Shown: positions 7,866-17,102 of the stretch, piece by piece
Layout: every line of letters begins with the position of its first letter
How positions within the stretch are numbered: position 1 is the stretch's first letter
Source: CAYXAA01 sp964462985
Lineage (GTDB): Bacteria > Pseudomonadota > Alphaproteobacteria > Rhizobiales > Stappiaceae
Reading direction: 5' to 3'
Length of the DNA: 64,000 nt
Assembly (NCBI GenBank): GCA_964462985.1
Contig: CAYXAA010000002.1
Location: forward strand, 155,714 to 219,713
Notes under the pieces: generated by a model
Seen by the model: only the letters and a program-made list of their open reading frames with translations
What the model was told of the DNA's origin: nothing
Database searches by the model: none
Position numbers and translations under genes: made by a program

Positions 7866-8789
7866 CTACTTGGAGATACCTTCACCGATCGCCGATGCTT
7901 GCACCGTCTTATTTATCCAGCGCCGGAACTTTTGAAACATCGGAAATAGAATCTTGGAATTCGCGAACGTAAATTCATATGTCTCGCGCACGATGCGCTC
8001 GGGAAACAAGGCGACCAGCTTACCTTGAAGAAGTTCATCCCGAACCAGCGCCAGACGGACAACCGCAATCCCGACGCCTTCATGCGCTCCTGTCAACTCC
8101 AACCCGGGACTTTCGAAATCAATGCAGCGTGCCTGTGAGAGGACATGCTCGGCATCTGCGCCAAGCCAGCGCAACCAGTTGCGCATGTATTGCTGCGAGC
8201 GTAGCAACGTATGGCGCGCGAGATCGTATGGCCGCTCCAGCGGTGGAGCATTCTCGAGGTACTGGGGGCTGCAAACCGGGCTGAGATTGGCCTCGCCGAG
8301 AACATCTGAAGAATAACCCGGACGGGTTTCCGGGCTGATGGCAATTGTGCCATCGACCGCCCCCATGCTGGTACCAGAGGTCACAAACGTGATTTTCATG
8401 TCCGGGTGAAGCGCATAGAGCTTCCCCAATTCCGGCATGATGATGCGTTGCAAGAACATGCGCGGTGTCGCGATGGTCAGAGGTGTGTCGGTCGCGTGTG
8501 TCGAGGCGATCCGGGTCGCGTCTCGAATCTCGCCCAGGGCGCCGTGGATGCGAGTCCAATACTCCTCCCCTTGGCGCGTGAACACGATGCGCCGATGGCT
8601 GCGCTCGAAGAGCTTCAGCCCAAGGAAGCCTTCCAGGTTCTGTATCTGCCGGCTGACTGCCCCGGGGGTAAGGTGCAGCACTTCGGCCGCCCGCGCGATG
8701 CTGAGGTTCTGTCCCACCGCCTCGAAGACCGGCAATGCGGTCATCGGTGGAAGCGGCCGTTTCCCCTTGTCCCCGGATTTTGTGGACAT
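7866..8789 (-). CDS. LysR-family transcriptional regulator (GcvA-like) of the adjacent ABC importer operon
   Basis: A 307-residue regulator with the N-terminal winged helix-turn-helix at about residues 17-75 (LPVFEAVGQNLSIARAAEVL, then TPGAVSRQIQNLEGFLG) and a C-terminal effector-binding domain. The 'PLPPMTALPVFEAV' opening resembles the GcvA subgroup. It is divergently transcribed from the binding-protein gene of the oligopeptide-type importer across 128 bp containing an AATCGA-N12-TCGATT inverted repeat. The arrangement is the usual one for a LysR activator of a neighbouring catabolic operon; the inducer is probably the importer's substrate or a breakdown product. Confidence 0.93.
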   Translation of the reverse strand: MSTKSGDKGKRPLPPMTALPVFEAVGQNLSIARAAEVLHLTPGAVSRQIQNLEGFLGLKLFERSHRRIVFTRQGEEYWTRIHGALGEIRDATRIASTHATDTPLTIATPRMFLQRIIMPELGKLYALHPDMKITFVTSGTSMGAVDGTIAISPETRPGYSSDVLGEANLSPVCSPQYLENAPPLERPYDLARHTLLRSQQYMRNWLRWLGADAEHVLSQARCIDFESPGLELTGAHEGVGIAVVRLALVRDELLQGKLVALFPERIVRETYEFTFANSKILFPMFQKFRRWINKTVQASAIGEGISK

Positions 8790-8833
8790 CGCGATCTCCC
8801 GAGAGGGGTGTAGCGGATTGTTGAGAAAAATTC

Positions 8834-8857
8834 AATCGACTTCAGAAACTTTCGATT
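8834..8857. promoter_or_regulatory. candidate LysR operator between divergent genes
   Basis: AATCGA (8834-8839) and its inverted copy TCGATT (8852-8857) are separated by 12 bp in the 128-bp divergent region. The overall size and AT-rich centre fit a LysR recognition site. It lies about 60 bp from the importer start and 45 bp from the regulator start. Based on symmetry alone. Confidence 0.35.
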
Positions 8858-8917
8858 TTCCGCCCCACCGAGGCCGTTAAAGTCTGCAGAAAACAGAAGG
8901 TGGTTAGGGAGGAAAAG

Positions 8918-10522
8918 GTGACCATCAAAACAATGCTCGGCACCAGTCTGCTGGTGGCCGCATCGGTTCTTGCCTACGAGGCGGCGGCCGAGGACCTTTC
9001 GGTTGGACTCGCCGCTATCGCGACGTCGGCGGACCCGCATTTTCACCGCGCTGGCTACAACTTCGATCTGCGGGAAAACATCTCGGACGCTCTGGCCTTT
9101 GCAAGTGGCGTGACGGGTGAACTTGAGCCGCGCCTCGCGAAAAGCTGGGAAATCGTCGACGACACCACATGGCGCGTGACGCTGGAAGACAGGGCCACAT
9201 TCGACAACGGCAACGCCTTGGGTGCCGATGACGTGATCTACTCCCTTTGCCGTGTGCGAAACGTACCGGAAAGCCCAGGGCTTTACTCGAGTTTTGTCTC
9301 CACAATTGCCAGTGTGGCCGATCTTGGAGACGGCAGGTTAGAGATCACCACGAAGGCGCCGGACCCCAATCTGATGCGCAGCCTGAGCAATATCGGCATC
9401 GTCGAAAACCCCACCGGCACCACGCTCACATACGACGATGGGATTTGCGGCAACGACAACTGGCTGGCGACAAACGATTTCAATTCCGGCGCCGTTTCGG
9501 CCGGCATCGGCCACTACCGGGTGAAGAGCTTCACGCCGGACGTCGAAATCGTACTGGAGCGCAACGATGGCTATTACGGCGCGCCGGCGGCCTATGAGAC
9601 CGTGACCATTAAGGCCCTGCCCGACAACAGCGCACGCATCGCGGCCCTTCTCGGCGGGTCGGTGGATGTAATCAATTCCGTCCCGATCAACGGAGTGGAC
9701 TCCATTCAGGCAGACCCGAACCTCCAGCTGATTTCCGCGCCTTCCACACTGGCAATCTTCTTCCTCGCCGATCAGGAGCAGGAACCGACGCCGAAGGTCA
9801 CGGGCACCGACGGCAAGAACCCATTCCTCGACATCCGCGTGCGCAAGGCGCTCAACCTCGCGATCAACCGGACGGAAATCGCCGAGACGATCATGGGCGG
9901 CATGGCGCAACCGGCCAGCCAGTTGATTGTCGAGGGCGTGTTTGGTCACAACCCCGACCTGCCGGACTATTCATACGATCCGGAGCAGGCGCGAGCGCTG
10001 CTCGCAGAAGCGGGTTACCCTGACGGCTTCGGCATCACCCTCACTGCCCCGTCCGACCGCTATGTCAACGGCGCCCAGGTGGCGCAGGCCGTTGCCGCCA
10101 TGCTGTCACAGATCGGCCTGGACGTGACACTCGAGACGTTCCCGCGCAGCGTCTACTTCGAAAAGGCGAGCGCTTATGAATACAGTCTCTATCTGGCCGG
10201 TGCGGCCGCGGATACCGGCGAGGGCCTGAGCCTGATGTTCAATCTGGCCGCGACGCGCGACACGGAAAAGGGTTGGGGCGGCGCCAATCGCGGCCGTTAC
10301 TCCAACCCGGTCACCGACGCACTGCTCGTCGAAGCACAGCAGACGCTCGACGACGCCAGGCGCGAGGAGCTGCTTCGGAAAGCCTCCGCCCAAGTCTACG
10401 AAGATCAGGGCTATGTTCCTCTTTACCACGAGTTTGGCGTCTGGGCCGCCCGCAAGAACGTGCATTTCGAGCCGCACGCCAACCTCGTGAACATCTTCTA
10501 CACTGCGCGTCCGCTGGACTAG
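8918..10522 (+). CDS. ABC transporter substrate-binding protein, family 5 (oligopeptide/opine type)
   Basis: A 534-residue secreted protein with a signal peptide (MTIKTMLGTSLLVAASVLAYEAAA, cleavage near residue 24) and the family 5 architecture: an N-terminal lobe with the ADPHFHRAGYN segment, EPRLAKSWEIVDDTTWRVTL, a conserved ADDVIYSL region, and a C-terminal lobe ending PLYHEFGVWAARK. I chose the GTG at 8918 because AGGGAGG lies 7 nt upstream; the frame also opens 6 codons earlier. It is the first gene of an importer operon with two permeases and two ATPases. Family members bind peptides, opines, nickel chelates or other bulky solutes; the lyase encoded next hints at a substrate related to aspartate or succinate adducts. 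Confidence 0.93.
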   Translation: MTIKTMLGTSLLVAASVLAYEAAAEDLSVGLAAIATSADPHFHRAGYNFDLRENISDALAFASGVTGELEPRLAKSWEIVDDTTWRVTLEDRATFDNGNALGADDVIYSLCRVRNVPESPGLYSSFVSTIASVADLGDGRLEITTKAPDPNLMRSLSNIGIVENPTGTTLTYDDGICGNDNWLATNDFNSGAVSAGIGHYRVKSFTPDVEIVLERNDGYYGAPAAYETVTIKALPDNSARIAALLGGSVDVINSVPINGVDSIQADPNLQLISAPSTLAIFFLADQEQEPTPKVTGTDGKNPFLDIRVRKALNLAINRTEIAETIMGGMAQPASQLIVEGVFGHNPDLPDYSYDPEQARALLAEAGYPDGFGITLTAPSDRYVNGAQVAQAVAAMLSQIGLDVTLETFPRSVYFEKASAYEYSLYLAGAAADTGEGLSLMFNLAATRDTEKGWGGANRGRYSNPVTDALLVEAQQTLDDARREELLRKASAQVYEDQGYVPLYHEFGVWAARKNVHFEPHANLVNIFYTARPLD

Positions 10523-10582
10523 GCGCGGACCGGGCGAGGCGCGGTGACATGCCTCGCTCCTTCTCCTCGAAAGTTTTTCTCT

Positions 10583-11977
10583 ATGGGCACTGTCTTCAAC
10601 GAGGCGCTTTCGGCGCAGGTCGATTTTCGCGGTCTGCGCGAGGCATTCTCTCCGCGCGCGACCTACGGGGCTTTCCTGGAAATCGAGCGGGCCGTGGCGC
10701 TCGTCCAAGGCCAGATGGCCATGATTCCGCAGGAGTCGGCCGAGATCATTGCCAGCAATTGCCACTTTGACCTGCTCGATATGGCACGCCTCGAAGCAGG
10801 ATATCGGGTCACACGGCACCCGCTGATGCCACTGATCAACGAACTGGTACACCTATGTGGGCCCCAGCACGGTGGCTATGTACACTGGGGCATCACCACA
10901 CAGAACGTTGTGCAGACAGGGCTTTTGCTGCTAGCCAAGCGTGCCCAGAAAACGCTCGACGCCATCCTCCGGGACATCCTCGGACATCTCGGACGTCTCG
11001 CCTGCGAACATGCCGCAACCCCTATGGCGGGTCGGACGCATTTCCGTCATGCCGTCCCCATCACCTTTGGCTTCAAGGCGGCCGTTTGGATCGAGGAACT
11101 GCTCCAGGCAGCCGACCGGCTGCAGGACGCTCAGAAGCGCGCCTTCACCGTCATGATGGGCGGCGCAGTGGGGTGTTTCTCCGCGATCGGCAGCCGGGGC
11201 CCGGAGTTCCAATCCCGGGTCGCCGCCATACTGGGGATGGAGGAAATGGCCATCCCCTCGCGCGCCATCCGCGCCCATATCTGCGAATACGTCAACGCCC
11301 TGAGCCTTTTGGCATCGGCCTGCCACCAGATCGCCGAGGAAGTGTATCAGACCTCCTCCGAAGAATTTGGCGAATTGCATGAGAAGTGGATGAATGGCGC
11401 GATCGGGTCATCGTCCATGCCGCAGAAAATCAATCCGGTGCACTGCTACGGCATTATCGCCAACAGCAACAAGCTCTACGGGCAGGCGGCAGTCCTCATG
11501 GCGAACGCGCACAGGCCGTTTGAATCCGACGGCAGCACAAATCTGCTGTTCGAAGATGCTCTCGTCGACGTGATCGCCTCGATCTCGGAGGTTCTCGTCC
11601 GCACCGAGGCGCTGGTCGGCGGACTCGAGCTCAACCCGGTGCGGATGCGCGACAACCTGCGGCTCTCGAACGGCGCCATTTTCGGTGAGTACGCAATGAT
11701 GCGCCTGGGTCGCGAGGTCGGCAAGCATAAGGGCCATGAAATGGTCCATGACGCTGCCGTCGCCGCGGCTTCCAGCCACAGCAGCTTCCTCGACCAGTTG
11801 GCCGCGCTTCCAGGGGGAACGGCGCTTAGCGAAGACATCCGGGCCATGATGGAGTCAGGCGGCGCCGCCGGCCTATGCAAAGAATATGCCCTGCACTTTT
11901 CGGCACTTACTGAAGCCATGGGTGACGGCCCTCTGCCGACACCCGAGCAGCGCAAGCTCCGGCTGGACACGACATGA
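10583..11977 (+). CDS. fumarase/aspartase-superfamily lyase (adenylosuccinate lyase / CMLE-like)
   Basis: A 464-residue cytosolic enzyme with the superfamily signature loop SSSMPQKINP, the first conserved region GPQHGGYVHWGITTQNVVQT and the second AGRTHFRHAVPITFGFK. These place it in the adenylosuccinate lyase / 3-carboxymuconate cycloisomerase branch. Members cleave C-N or C-O bonds of succinyl compounds, releasing fumarate. Purine biosynthesis is unlikely, because the gene sits inside a peptide-type importer operon and its stop overlaps the permease start by 4 nt. A role in splitting an imported N-succinyl-type compound is plausible but unproven. A GTG 13 codons upstream (10544) is an alternative start. 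Confidence 0.88.
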   Translation: MGTVFNEALSAQVDFRGLREAFSPRATYGAFLEIERAVALVQGQMAMIPQESAEIIASNCHFDLLDMARLEAGYRVTRHPLMPLINELVHLCGPQHGGYVHWGITTQNVVQTGLLLLAKRAQKTLDAILRDILGHLGRLACEHAATPMAGRTHFRHAVPITFGFKAAVWIEELLQAADRLQDAQKRAFTVMMGGAVGCFSAIGSRGPEFQSRVAAILGMEEMAIPSRAIRAHICEYVNALSLLASACHQIAEEVYQTSSEEFGELHEKWMNGAIGSSSMPQKINPVHCYGIIANSNKLYGQAAVLMANAHRPFESDGSTNLLFEDALVDVIASISEVLVRTEALVGGLELNPVRMRDNLRLSNGAIFGEYAMMRLGREVGKHKGHEMVHDAAVAAASSHSSFLDQLAALPGGTALSEDIRAMMESGGAAGLCKEYALHFSALTEAMGDGPLPTPEQRKLRLDTT

Positions 11978-12954
11978 CCAGCTTCATCCTTCAGCGGCTA
12001 ATCCAGTCCATTGCTGTCGTACTCACGCTCTCGATCGCGCTGTTCGTCGGGTTGTGGCTGATCGGCAATCCGGTGGATGTGCTGATCTCCTCCGAGGCCA
12101 CGGAGGCCGACCGCCAGGCGGCGATCAGGGCATTGGGCCTCGATCGCCCGATCTGGGAGCAATACCTCGTCTTTCTAGGCAACGCCCTCCAGGGCGACTG
12201 GGGCACGTCCTTTGTCTACAAGGAGCCGGTAACCACCATCCTGATGCAGCGCCTGCCGGCGAGCCTGGAACTGGCTTTCGTCGCCTTCCTGATTGCTGTG
12301 AGTGTGGCCGTACCTGGAGGACTCTATGCCGGCCTGCGTCCAAGATCACCGCTTGCCCGGGCAATCATGGGCTTCTCGTTGATCGGCGTGAGCATCCCCA
12401 CCTTCTGGCAGGGTATGCTGCTGATCGTGGCTTTCGGCATCGCAATGCCGATCCTCCCGGTGGGAGACCGTGGTGCCGTCGCCACGCAATTCGGCATTAG
12501 CAGCAGTCTATGGACCCTGGATGGCTGGCACCATGTCATCCTGCCGGCATTTAGTCTCGCCCTGCTGAAGCTGTCGCTGCTGATCCGGGTGACCCGCGCG
12601 GCTACGCTGGAGATCACCCGCCTGGACTACATCAAATTCGCTCATGCCAAGGGGGTACGCACCCGCCGCGTTATCTTCGTGCACATCCTGCGCAACGCGC
12701 TTGTGCCGCTGATAACCGTCATCGGCATCGAACTGGGCAATCTGCTCGCCTATGGCGTGATCACCGAAACGGTCTTTTCCTGGCCGGGGCTCGGCAAGCT
12801 GCTGATCAATTCCATCAAAGTACTCGACCGTCCGATGATCGTGGCGCAACTCACCTATACGGCGCTGCTGTTCATCACCATCAACTTCCTGGTGGATGTC
12901 CTACACATAACCATCGACCCGCGCGTACGATCGGTAATGGGGCGCCGTCGATGA
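11974..12954 (+). CDS. ABC transporter permease (DppB/OppB type)
   Basis: A 326-residue inner-membrane protein. The N-terminal segment (LIQSIAVVLTLSIALFVGLWLIG) followed by a periplasmic stretch with DRPIWEQYLVFLGNALQGDWGTSF is typical of DppB. The coupling helix motif for the ATPases appears near residue 225 (DYIKFAHAKGVRTRRVIFVHILRNAL). It overlaps the lyase by ATGA and the second permease by 4 nt. It forms half of the membrane channel of this importer. Confidence 0.94.
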   Translation: MTSFILQRLIQSIAVVLTLSIALFVGLWLIGNPVDVLISSEATEADRQAAIRALGLDRPIWEQYLVFLGNALQGDWGTSFVYKEPVTTILMQRLPASLELAFVAFLIAVSVAVPGGLYAGLRPRSPLARAIMGFSLIGVSIPTFWQGMLLIVAFGIAMPILPVGDRGAVATQFGISSSLWTLDGWHHVILPAFSLALLKLSLLIRVTRAATLEITRLDYIKFAHAKGVRTRRVIFVHILRNALVPLITVIGIELGNLLAYGVITETVFSWPGLGKLLINSIKVLDRPMIVAQLTYTALLFITINFLVDVLHITIDPRVRSVMGRRR

Positions 12955-14147
12955 TGTACCGCACAGCATGGGGCGAGTTCGTCGGCCGGTTTTGCGAAAG
13001 CTGGGTGGCTGTCGTCAGCTTTGCCATCACCTTGGGCTTCCTGTTCTGCGCGATGTTCGCGCCTTTGCTATCTCCCACCGATCCTTACGACCTTACCCGC
13101 CTGCAGCTGATCGACGCGCTGAAGCCGATGGGATCGCCCCAAGTCGTCGCAGGGGAGGAACTCCGCGCCACCGTCCACTGGAGCGGGACCACGCTGACGG
13201 TCCAAGGCGACAATCCGGGATTTGTCACTGAGCCTTGTGGCGCCGACTGCATCGAGATCCGGGTCACCGACGCTCCTGGTCCGCTCATGACGCTTCAAAT
13301 TCGCGGTGTGCCCAGGAGTGCATCGGTTGAAGGCGCAACCAAGCACCCGATCCAGCCCTGGTGGACAATCAACAGTCCAGCCGACAACGCCGCCCGCATC
13401 GTTTTTGATGCGCCGCCTGACAACGCGACGCTGCATGTCATCGCCAGAACGGACAATCAACCCACAGGGTTTGTCTTCCGGCTCGGCACCGACGCCTTTG
13501 GCCGGGATATGCTGTCCGCGATCCTGTACGGAATTCGGATCAGCATGTTTGTCGGCCTGGCGGCGGCCGGCTCGGCAATGATTCTGGGCACCGGCCTTGG
13601 TCTAGTTGCGGCGTGGCAGGGCGGCCGGGCGGACGGGCTGATCATGCGAGCGGTCGATTTCACCCTGAGCTTCCCGGCTATTCTGGTCGGGCTGGCGATC
13701 CTCGCCATTCTGGGGAGCGGGGTCGAAAAGGTCATCCTTGCGGTCGTTCTGGTGCAATGGTGCTATTACGCCCGCACCGCGCGCTCGCTGGCGCTGAGCG
13801 AGCTCAATAAGGAGTATGTCGAGGCAGCACGCGCTCTGCGCCTTCCGCCATGGCGCATCATGCTGCGGCACGTCCTGCCCAATTGCCTGCCGCAGATCAT
13901 CGTGCTCTTCACCATCAATATCGCTGCAGCAATCTCGCTGGAGTCGTCGCTGAGCTTTCTGGGCGTGGGGCTGCCGCTCACCCAGCCCTCGCTGGGCATG
14001 CTCATCGCCAATGGCTATGAATACATCTTCTCGCAGAAATACTGGGTCAGCTTCGGTCCCGGCATCGTCCTCCTGGTGATGATCGTTGCCATGAACCTCC
14101 TTGGCGACCGCCTGCGTGATCTCAACAACCCCCGGTTCGAGAGCTAG
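12951..14147 (+). CDS. ABC transporter permease (DppC type) with a large periplasmic insertion
   Basis: A 398-residue permease, about 100 residues longer than usual DppC proteins (near 300). TM1 lies at about 15-41, then DPYDLTRLQL as usual. Residues about 61-175 form an inserted, beta-rich, soluble segment with two cysteines (Cys96, Cys100), after which the canonical FRLGTDAFGRDML resumes and the remaining membrane segments follow. The EAA coupling motif is present (EYVEAARALRLPPWRIMLRHVLPN). The insertion lies between TM1 and the FGRD motif and so faces the periplasm, where it could contact the binding protein. The frame is intact, so this is not a frameshift artefact. Confidence 0.93.
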   Translation: MMYRTAWGEFVGRFCESWVAVVSFAITLGFLFCAMFAPLLSPTDPYDLTRLQLIDALKPMGSPQVVAGEELRATVHWSGTTLTVQGDNPGFVTEPCGADCIEIRVTDAPGPLMTLQIRGVPRSASVEGATKHPIQPWWTINSPADNAARIVFDAPPDNATLHVIARTDNQPTGFVFRLGTDAFGRDMLSAILYGIRISMFVGLAAAGSAMILGTGLGLVAAWQGGRADGLIMRAVDFTLSFPAILVGLAILAILGSGVEKVILAVVLVQWCYYARTARSLALSELNKEYVEAARALRLPPWRIMLRHVLPNCLPQIIVLFTINIAAAISLESSLSFLGVGLPLTQPSLGMLIANGYEYIFSQKYWVSFGPGIVLLVMIVAMNLLGDRLRDLNNPRFES

Positions 14148-14151
14148 CCAC

Positions 14152-15120
14152 ATGGGCGAGTCGTTTTTCCAGGTCGAAGGCCTGAACACCTGGTTCTTCA
14201 CCCGCTCGGGAGTTTTCAAGTCGGTACGCGACGTCTCCTTCAACCTTCGGCGCGGCGAAGTGTTAGGCATCGTCGGAGAATCCGGCTCCGGCAAATCGGT
14301 AACGGGCATGTCGATCATGGGGCAGGTCGAAAGTCCCGGTCGCATTGTGTCTGGCTCAATCCGCCTGGACGGCGAGGAACTCACAGCACTGACCTTCGAT
14401 CAGATGCGCCGTTATCGCGGCCGGCGCATTGCCATGGTCTTCCAGAACCCATTGATGACCTTGAATCCGCTGATGCGCATTCGGGACCAGATGTTCGAGG
14501 CCATTCGCGAGCACGAATCGGTATCTCGGTCGATCATGCAAGAGCGTTGCATTACCGCCCTTCGCGCCGTGGGAATCCCGTCTCCGGAGGAACGGCTGTC
14601 TGCCTATCCTCACGAAATGTCGGGAGGCATGCGCCAGCGCGTGGTCATTGCGACGGCGCTCCTGATGAACCCTGACCTCATCATCGCCGATGAGCCGACC
14701 ACGGCCCTCGATGTCACAATCCAGGCACAGATCATTCATCAGATGCGCAGCCAGATCGATGCCCGCGGTCTGGGCATGATCTGGATCAGCCATGACCTCG
14801 CCACCCTCTCCGAACTCGTGGACCGTATCCTGGTCATGTATGCGGGAGCGATGATGGAGACAGGGGCGACGGCGGAAATCATTGGGACGCCACGCCATCC
14901 TTACACCGTCAAGCTGCTGGAATCGGTCCCCTCGCGCAATGCACCCGGGCGGCGCCTCAAGCAGATCAGGGGCACCATGCCGTCCCTGCTGTCGCTGGGC
15001 GAAGGATGCCCATTCCGCAGCCGCTGCGACTATGCCTCCGCTGCCTGCGAAACACCGCCACCCCCACAAGCCTTTTCGCCCACGCACCGCGTCTGGTGCC
15101 ATCACCCGGCGGAGGAGTAA
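14152..15120 (+). CDS. ABC transporter ATP-binding protein (DppD type)
   Basis: A 322-residue cytosolic ATPase from the ATG at 14152, 4 nt after the permease stop; a TTG 17 codons upstream overlaps the permease and is less likely. Walker A GESGSGKS, signature EMSGGMRQR, Walker B LIIADEPTTALD and the switch histidine in WISHDLATL are present. The C-terminal oligopeptide/dipeptide extension carries the cysteine motif (GCPFRSRCDYASAAC), which in this family can bind an iron-sulfur cluster. It pairs with the next ATPase as a heterodimer driving import. Confidence 0.94.
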   Translation: MGESFFQVEGLNTWFFTRSGVFKSVRDVSFNLRRGEVLGIVGESGSGKSVTGMSIMGQVESPGRIVSGSIRLDGEELTALTFDQMRRYRGRRIAMVFQNPLMTLNPLMRIRDQMFEAIREHESVSRSIMQERCITALRAVGIPSPEERLSAYPHEMSGGMRQRVVIATALLMNPDLIIADEPTTALDVTIQAQIIHQMRSQIDARGLGMIWISHDLATLSELVDRILVMYAGAMMETGATAEIIGTPRHPYTVKLLESVPSRNAPGRRLKQIRGTMPSLLSLGEGCPFRSRCDYASAACETPPPPQAFSPTHRVWCHHPAEE

Positions 15121-15123
15121 GCG

Positions 15124-16104
15124 ATGGCAGAAGCCGTGTTCGAGGCCGAGGAGGTCTCACGCGTGTTCGAGCCGGCGCGCAGCGCGATCGAGCGGCTGAC
15201 CGACCGCGTCGCCGGTCGCAAGCCAATGGTGGTGCGCGCCGTCGATCGCGTCAGCCTGAGCGTGGCCGAAGGCGAGACCTTGGGAATCGTCGGAGAGTCG
15301 GGCTGCGGAAAATCGACTCTCGCTAGGATGATTACAGGCATCCTGCCCGTCACCGCCGGCAGAAGACGCTTTCGTGGCGAGGATTACGACAGCTTTCTTG
15401 CCCGAAGGCGGGACGCCCTCAAGGTTCAGATGGTGTTTCAGGATCCCATGTCCTCGCTCAACGGCCGGCTCAAGATCGGCGAGATCATCGGCGAGGCCGC
15501 TGTCGTTCACGGCATCATCCCTCGTGCGCGCAGGCGCGATCATGTGGTGGAACTACTCGAACGGGTGGGACTTGCCGCCGACAGCATCGATCGGTTTCCG
15601 CACCAGTTCTCGGGAGGACAACGCCAACGTATCGGCATTGCCCGTGCCCTTGCCGTACAGCCCGAGCTTCTGGTTTGCGACGAAGCCGTCGCAGCACTCG
15701 ATGTATCGGTCCAGGCTCAGATCATCAATCTCCTTATTGATATTCGCGAGCAGAGTGGGTTGACGATGGTATTCATCAGTCACGACCTAGGGTTAATCCG
15801 CCACCTCTGCGACAAGGTCGCCGTGATGTATCTGGGACGTGTGGTAGAGTTGGCGAAGACCAGCGAGCTTTTCAATAATCCGATCCATCCCTATACGCGG
15901 ATGCTGCTTGACGGGATGCCGAGAATCTCCCTGAAACGCCGCACCTTCATGCCGATCCAGGGAGAAATCCCTTCCCCCCTGGACCCGCCCAGTGGCTGCC
16001 ATTTCCACCCCAGGTGCAACAAGGCAACCAGCCAATGTCGCGAACTGCGACCGCAACTGCGCAGACCTAGCCAAGACCATTGGCACGCATGCCTCAACGC
16101 CTAG
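15124..16104 (+). CDS. ABC transporter ATP-binding protein (DppF/OppF type)
   Basis: A 326-residue ATPase, starting 3 nt after the previous stop. Walker A GESGCGKST, signature FSGGQRQRIGIARAL, Walker B LLVCDEAVAALD and FISHDLGLI are complete. An N-terminal extension of about 35 residues precedes the ABC core, as in OppF. The C-terminal motif GCHFHPRCNKATSQC is the family's cysteine-rich tail. The Walker B has A-V instead of the common P-T (DEAVAALD), a variant frequent in DppF proteins. This is the last gene of the rightward operon begun at 8918. Confidence 0.94.
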   Translation: MAEAVFEAEEVSRVFEPARSAIERLTDRVAGRKPMVVRAVDRVSLSVAEGETLGIVGESGCGKSTLARMITGILPVTAGRRRFRGEDYDSFLARRRDALKVQMVFQDPMSSLNGRLKIGEIIGEAAVVHGIIPRARRRDHVVELLERVGLAADSIDRFPHQFSGGQRQRIGIARALAVQPELLVCDEAVAALDVSVQAQIINLLIDIREQSGLTMVFISHDLGLIRHLCDKVAVMYLGRVVELAKTSELFNNPIHPYTRMLLDGMPRISLKRRTFMPIQGEIPSPLDPPSGCHFHPRCNKATSQCRELRPQLRRPSQDHWHACLNA

Positions 16105-16121
16105 CCGCGACCGACCTGTTT

Positions 16122-16136
16122 CCCGTTTGCAACGGG
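16122..16136. terminator. small hairpin between convergent genes
   Basis: CCCGTT (16122-16127) and AACGGG (16131-16136) with a 3-nt loop lie between the importer operon and the convergent manganese catalase gene. A 6-bp stem without a clear T-run is weak evidence; it may help end either transcript. Confidence 0.25.
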
Positions 16137-16178
16137 TGCAGGACGAAGCCGTCGCCAATCTGAATGAACTGTTCCCGA

Positions 16179-17057
16179 TCAGGACGCGGCCGGCGGCAAC
16201 GGCTTCTTCGGCGTTCCGTGTAACAGCGGATCGCCCGGAGCAAGTTCTTTGACTGTCTCGCCGAGCGGCTGTGGGTCAGCGAGATACTCGAACTCTCCCC
16301 TGCCATCGGGTGCAGGCCCGTTGGCCCAGCGCCCCTTCTGGCTCTCTACACCTTCCGAGCAATTCCAGAACTGATAAGCCACCTCGGATTTCTCTCTTTC
16401 CTGTGGAAACGTGTTGGGCACCGGCGTCATTCCGAGCCCGTCGGCCTCGAGTTCTGCAATGGCGGCGAGCCACTGGTTCTGGTGCATCGTGTCGCGGGCG
16501 ATCAGAAACGAGAGCATGTCGCGCACGCCCGAGTCGTCAGTGAGCTCGTACAGCCTGCAAACCTGCAGTCTTCCCTGCGATTCCGCTGTCACGTTGAAAC
16601 GGAAATCAGCCAGCAGATTTCCCGAGGCGATTGTGTAGCGGGCATTCCAAGGATAGCCGACACTATCCGCCGGAACGGCGCCTCCACCCGTCACGATCGC
16701 GTGCTGAGGGTTCATCCCGGAGACAATTACGTCCTCGATCCGCGAACCGCCAAGAATGGCGCCGACGGCAGAGTTCTTTGCGGCCTCTTCGCGCGCCTCT
16801 ACCGGTGAAGTCTCCAGCAGGCGGGCGATCATCGTTGCGAGCATCTCGACATGCGCGATTTCCTCGGTGCCGATGTCGAGGATCATGTCGCGGTACTTGG
16901 CCGGAGCCCGGCAGTTCCACCCCTGGAACAGATACGTCATCATGACGCTGATTTCGCCCCACTGCCCTCCGAGCACCTCCTGGAGCTTCCTTGCATAGAC
17001 CGGATCGGGCCGCTCGGGTTTAGCGTGATATTGGAACTGGTTTGTTCGGAAGAACAT
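16179..17057 (-). CDS. manganese catalase
   Basis: A 292-residue cytosolic non-haem catalase that converts hydrogen peroxide to water and oxygen at a di-manganese centre. The start (MFFRTNQFQYHAKPERPDP) has AGAAGGGG upstream; the longer frame adds 57 atypical residues. The ferritin-like four-helix bundle and its metal ligands are visible: Glu in GEISVMMTYLFQGWN, Glu/His in GTEEIAHVEMLA, and Glu/His in the second half (NVTAESQGRLQ, ARDTMHQNQW). The C-terminus is the usual proline-rich tail. A GGAAC-N18-TT general-stress promoter-like site lies about 45 nt upstream of the start (17103-17127), which would suit a stress catalase. Confidence 0.93.
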   Translation of the reverse strand: MFFRTNQFQYHAKPERPDPVYARKLQEVLGGQWGEISVMMTYLFQGWNCRAPAKYRDMILDIGTEEIAHVEMLATMIARLLETSPVEAREEAAKNSAVGAILGGSRIEDVIVSGMNPQHAIVTGGGAVPADSVGYPWNARYTIASGNLLADFRFNVTAESQGRLQVCRLYELTDDSGVRDMLSFLIARDTMHQNQWLAAIAELEADGLGMTPVPNTFPQEREKSEVAYQFWNCSEGVESQKGRWANGPAPDGRGEFEYLADPQPLGETVKELAPGDPLLHGTPKKPLPPAAS

Positions 17058-17102
17058 CTCGTACACCCCTTCTGTTGGATGACGGCTCTCGGCCGTGCAC
17101 CG

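Noticed and set aside
12951..14147. Frameshift or assembly error as explanation of the long DppC protein
   Set aside because: The frame is continuous, the insertion has balanced amino-acid composition, and the permease motifs resume exactly on both sides.
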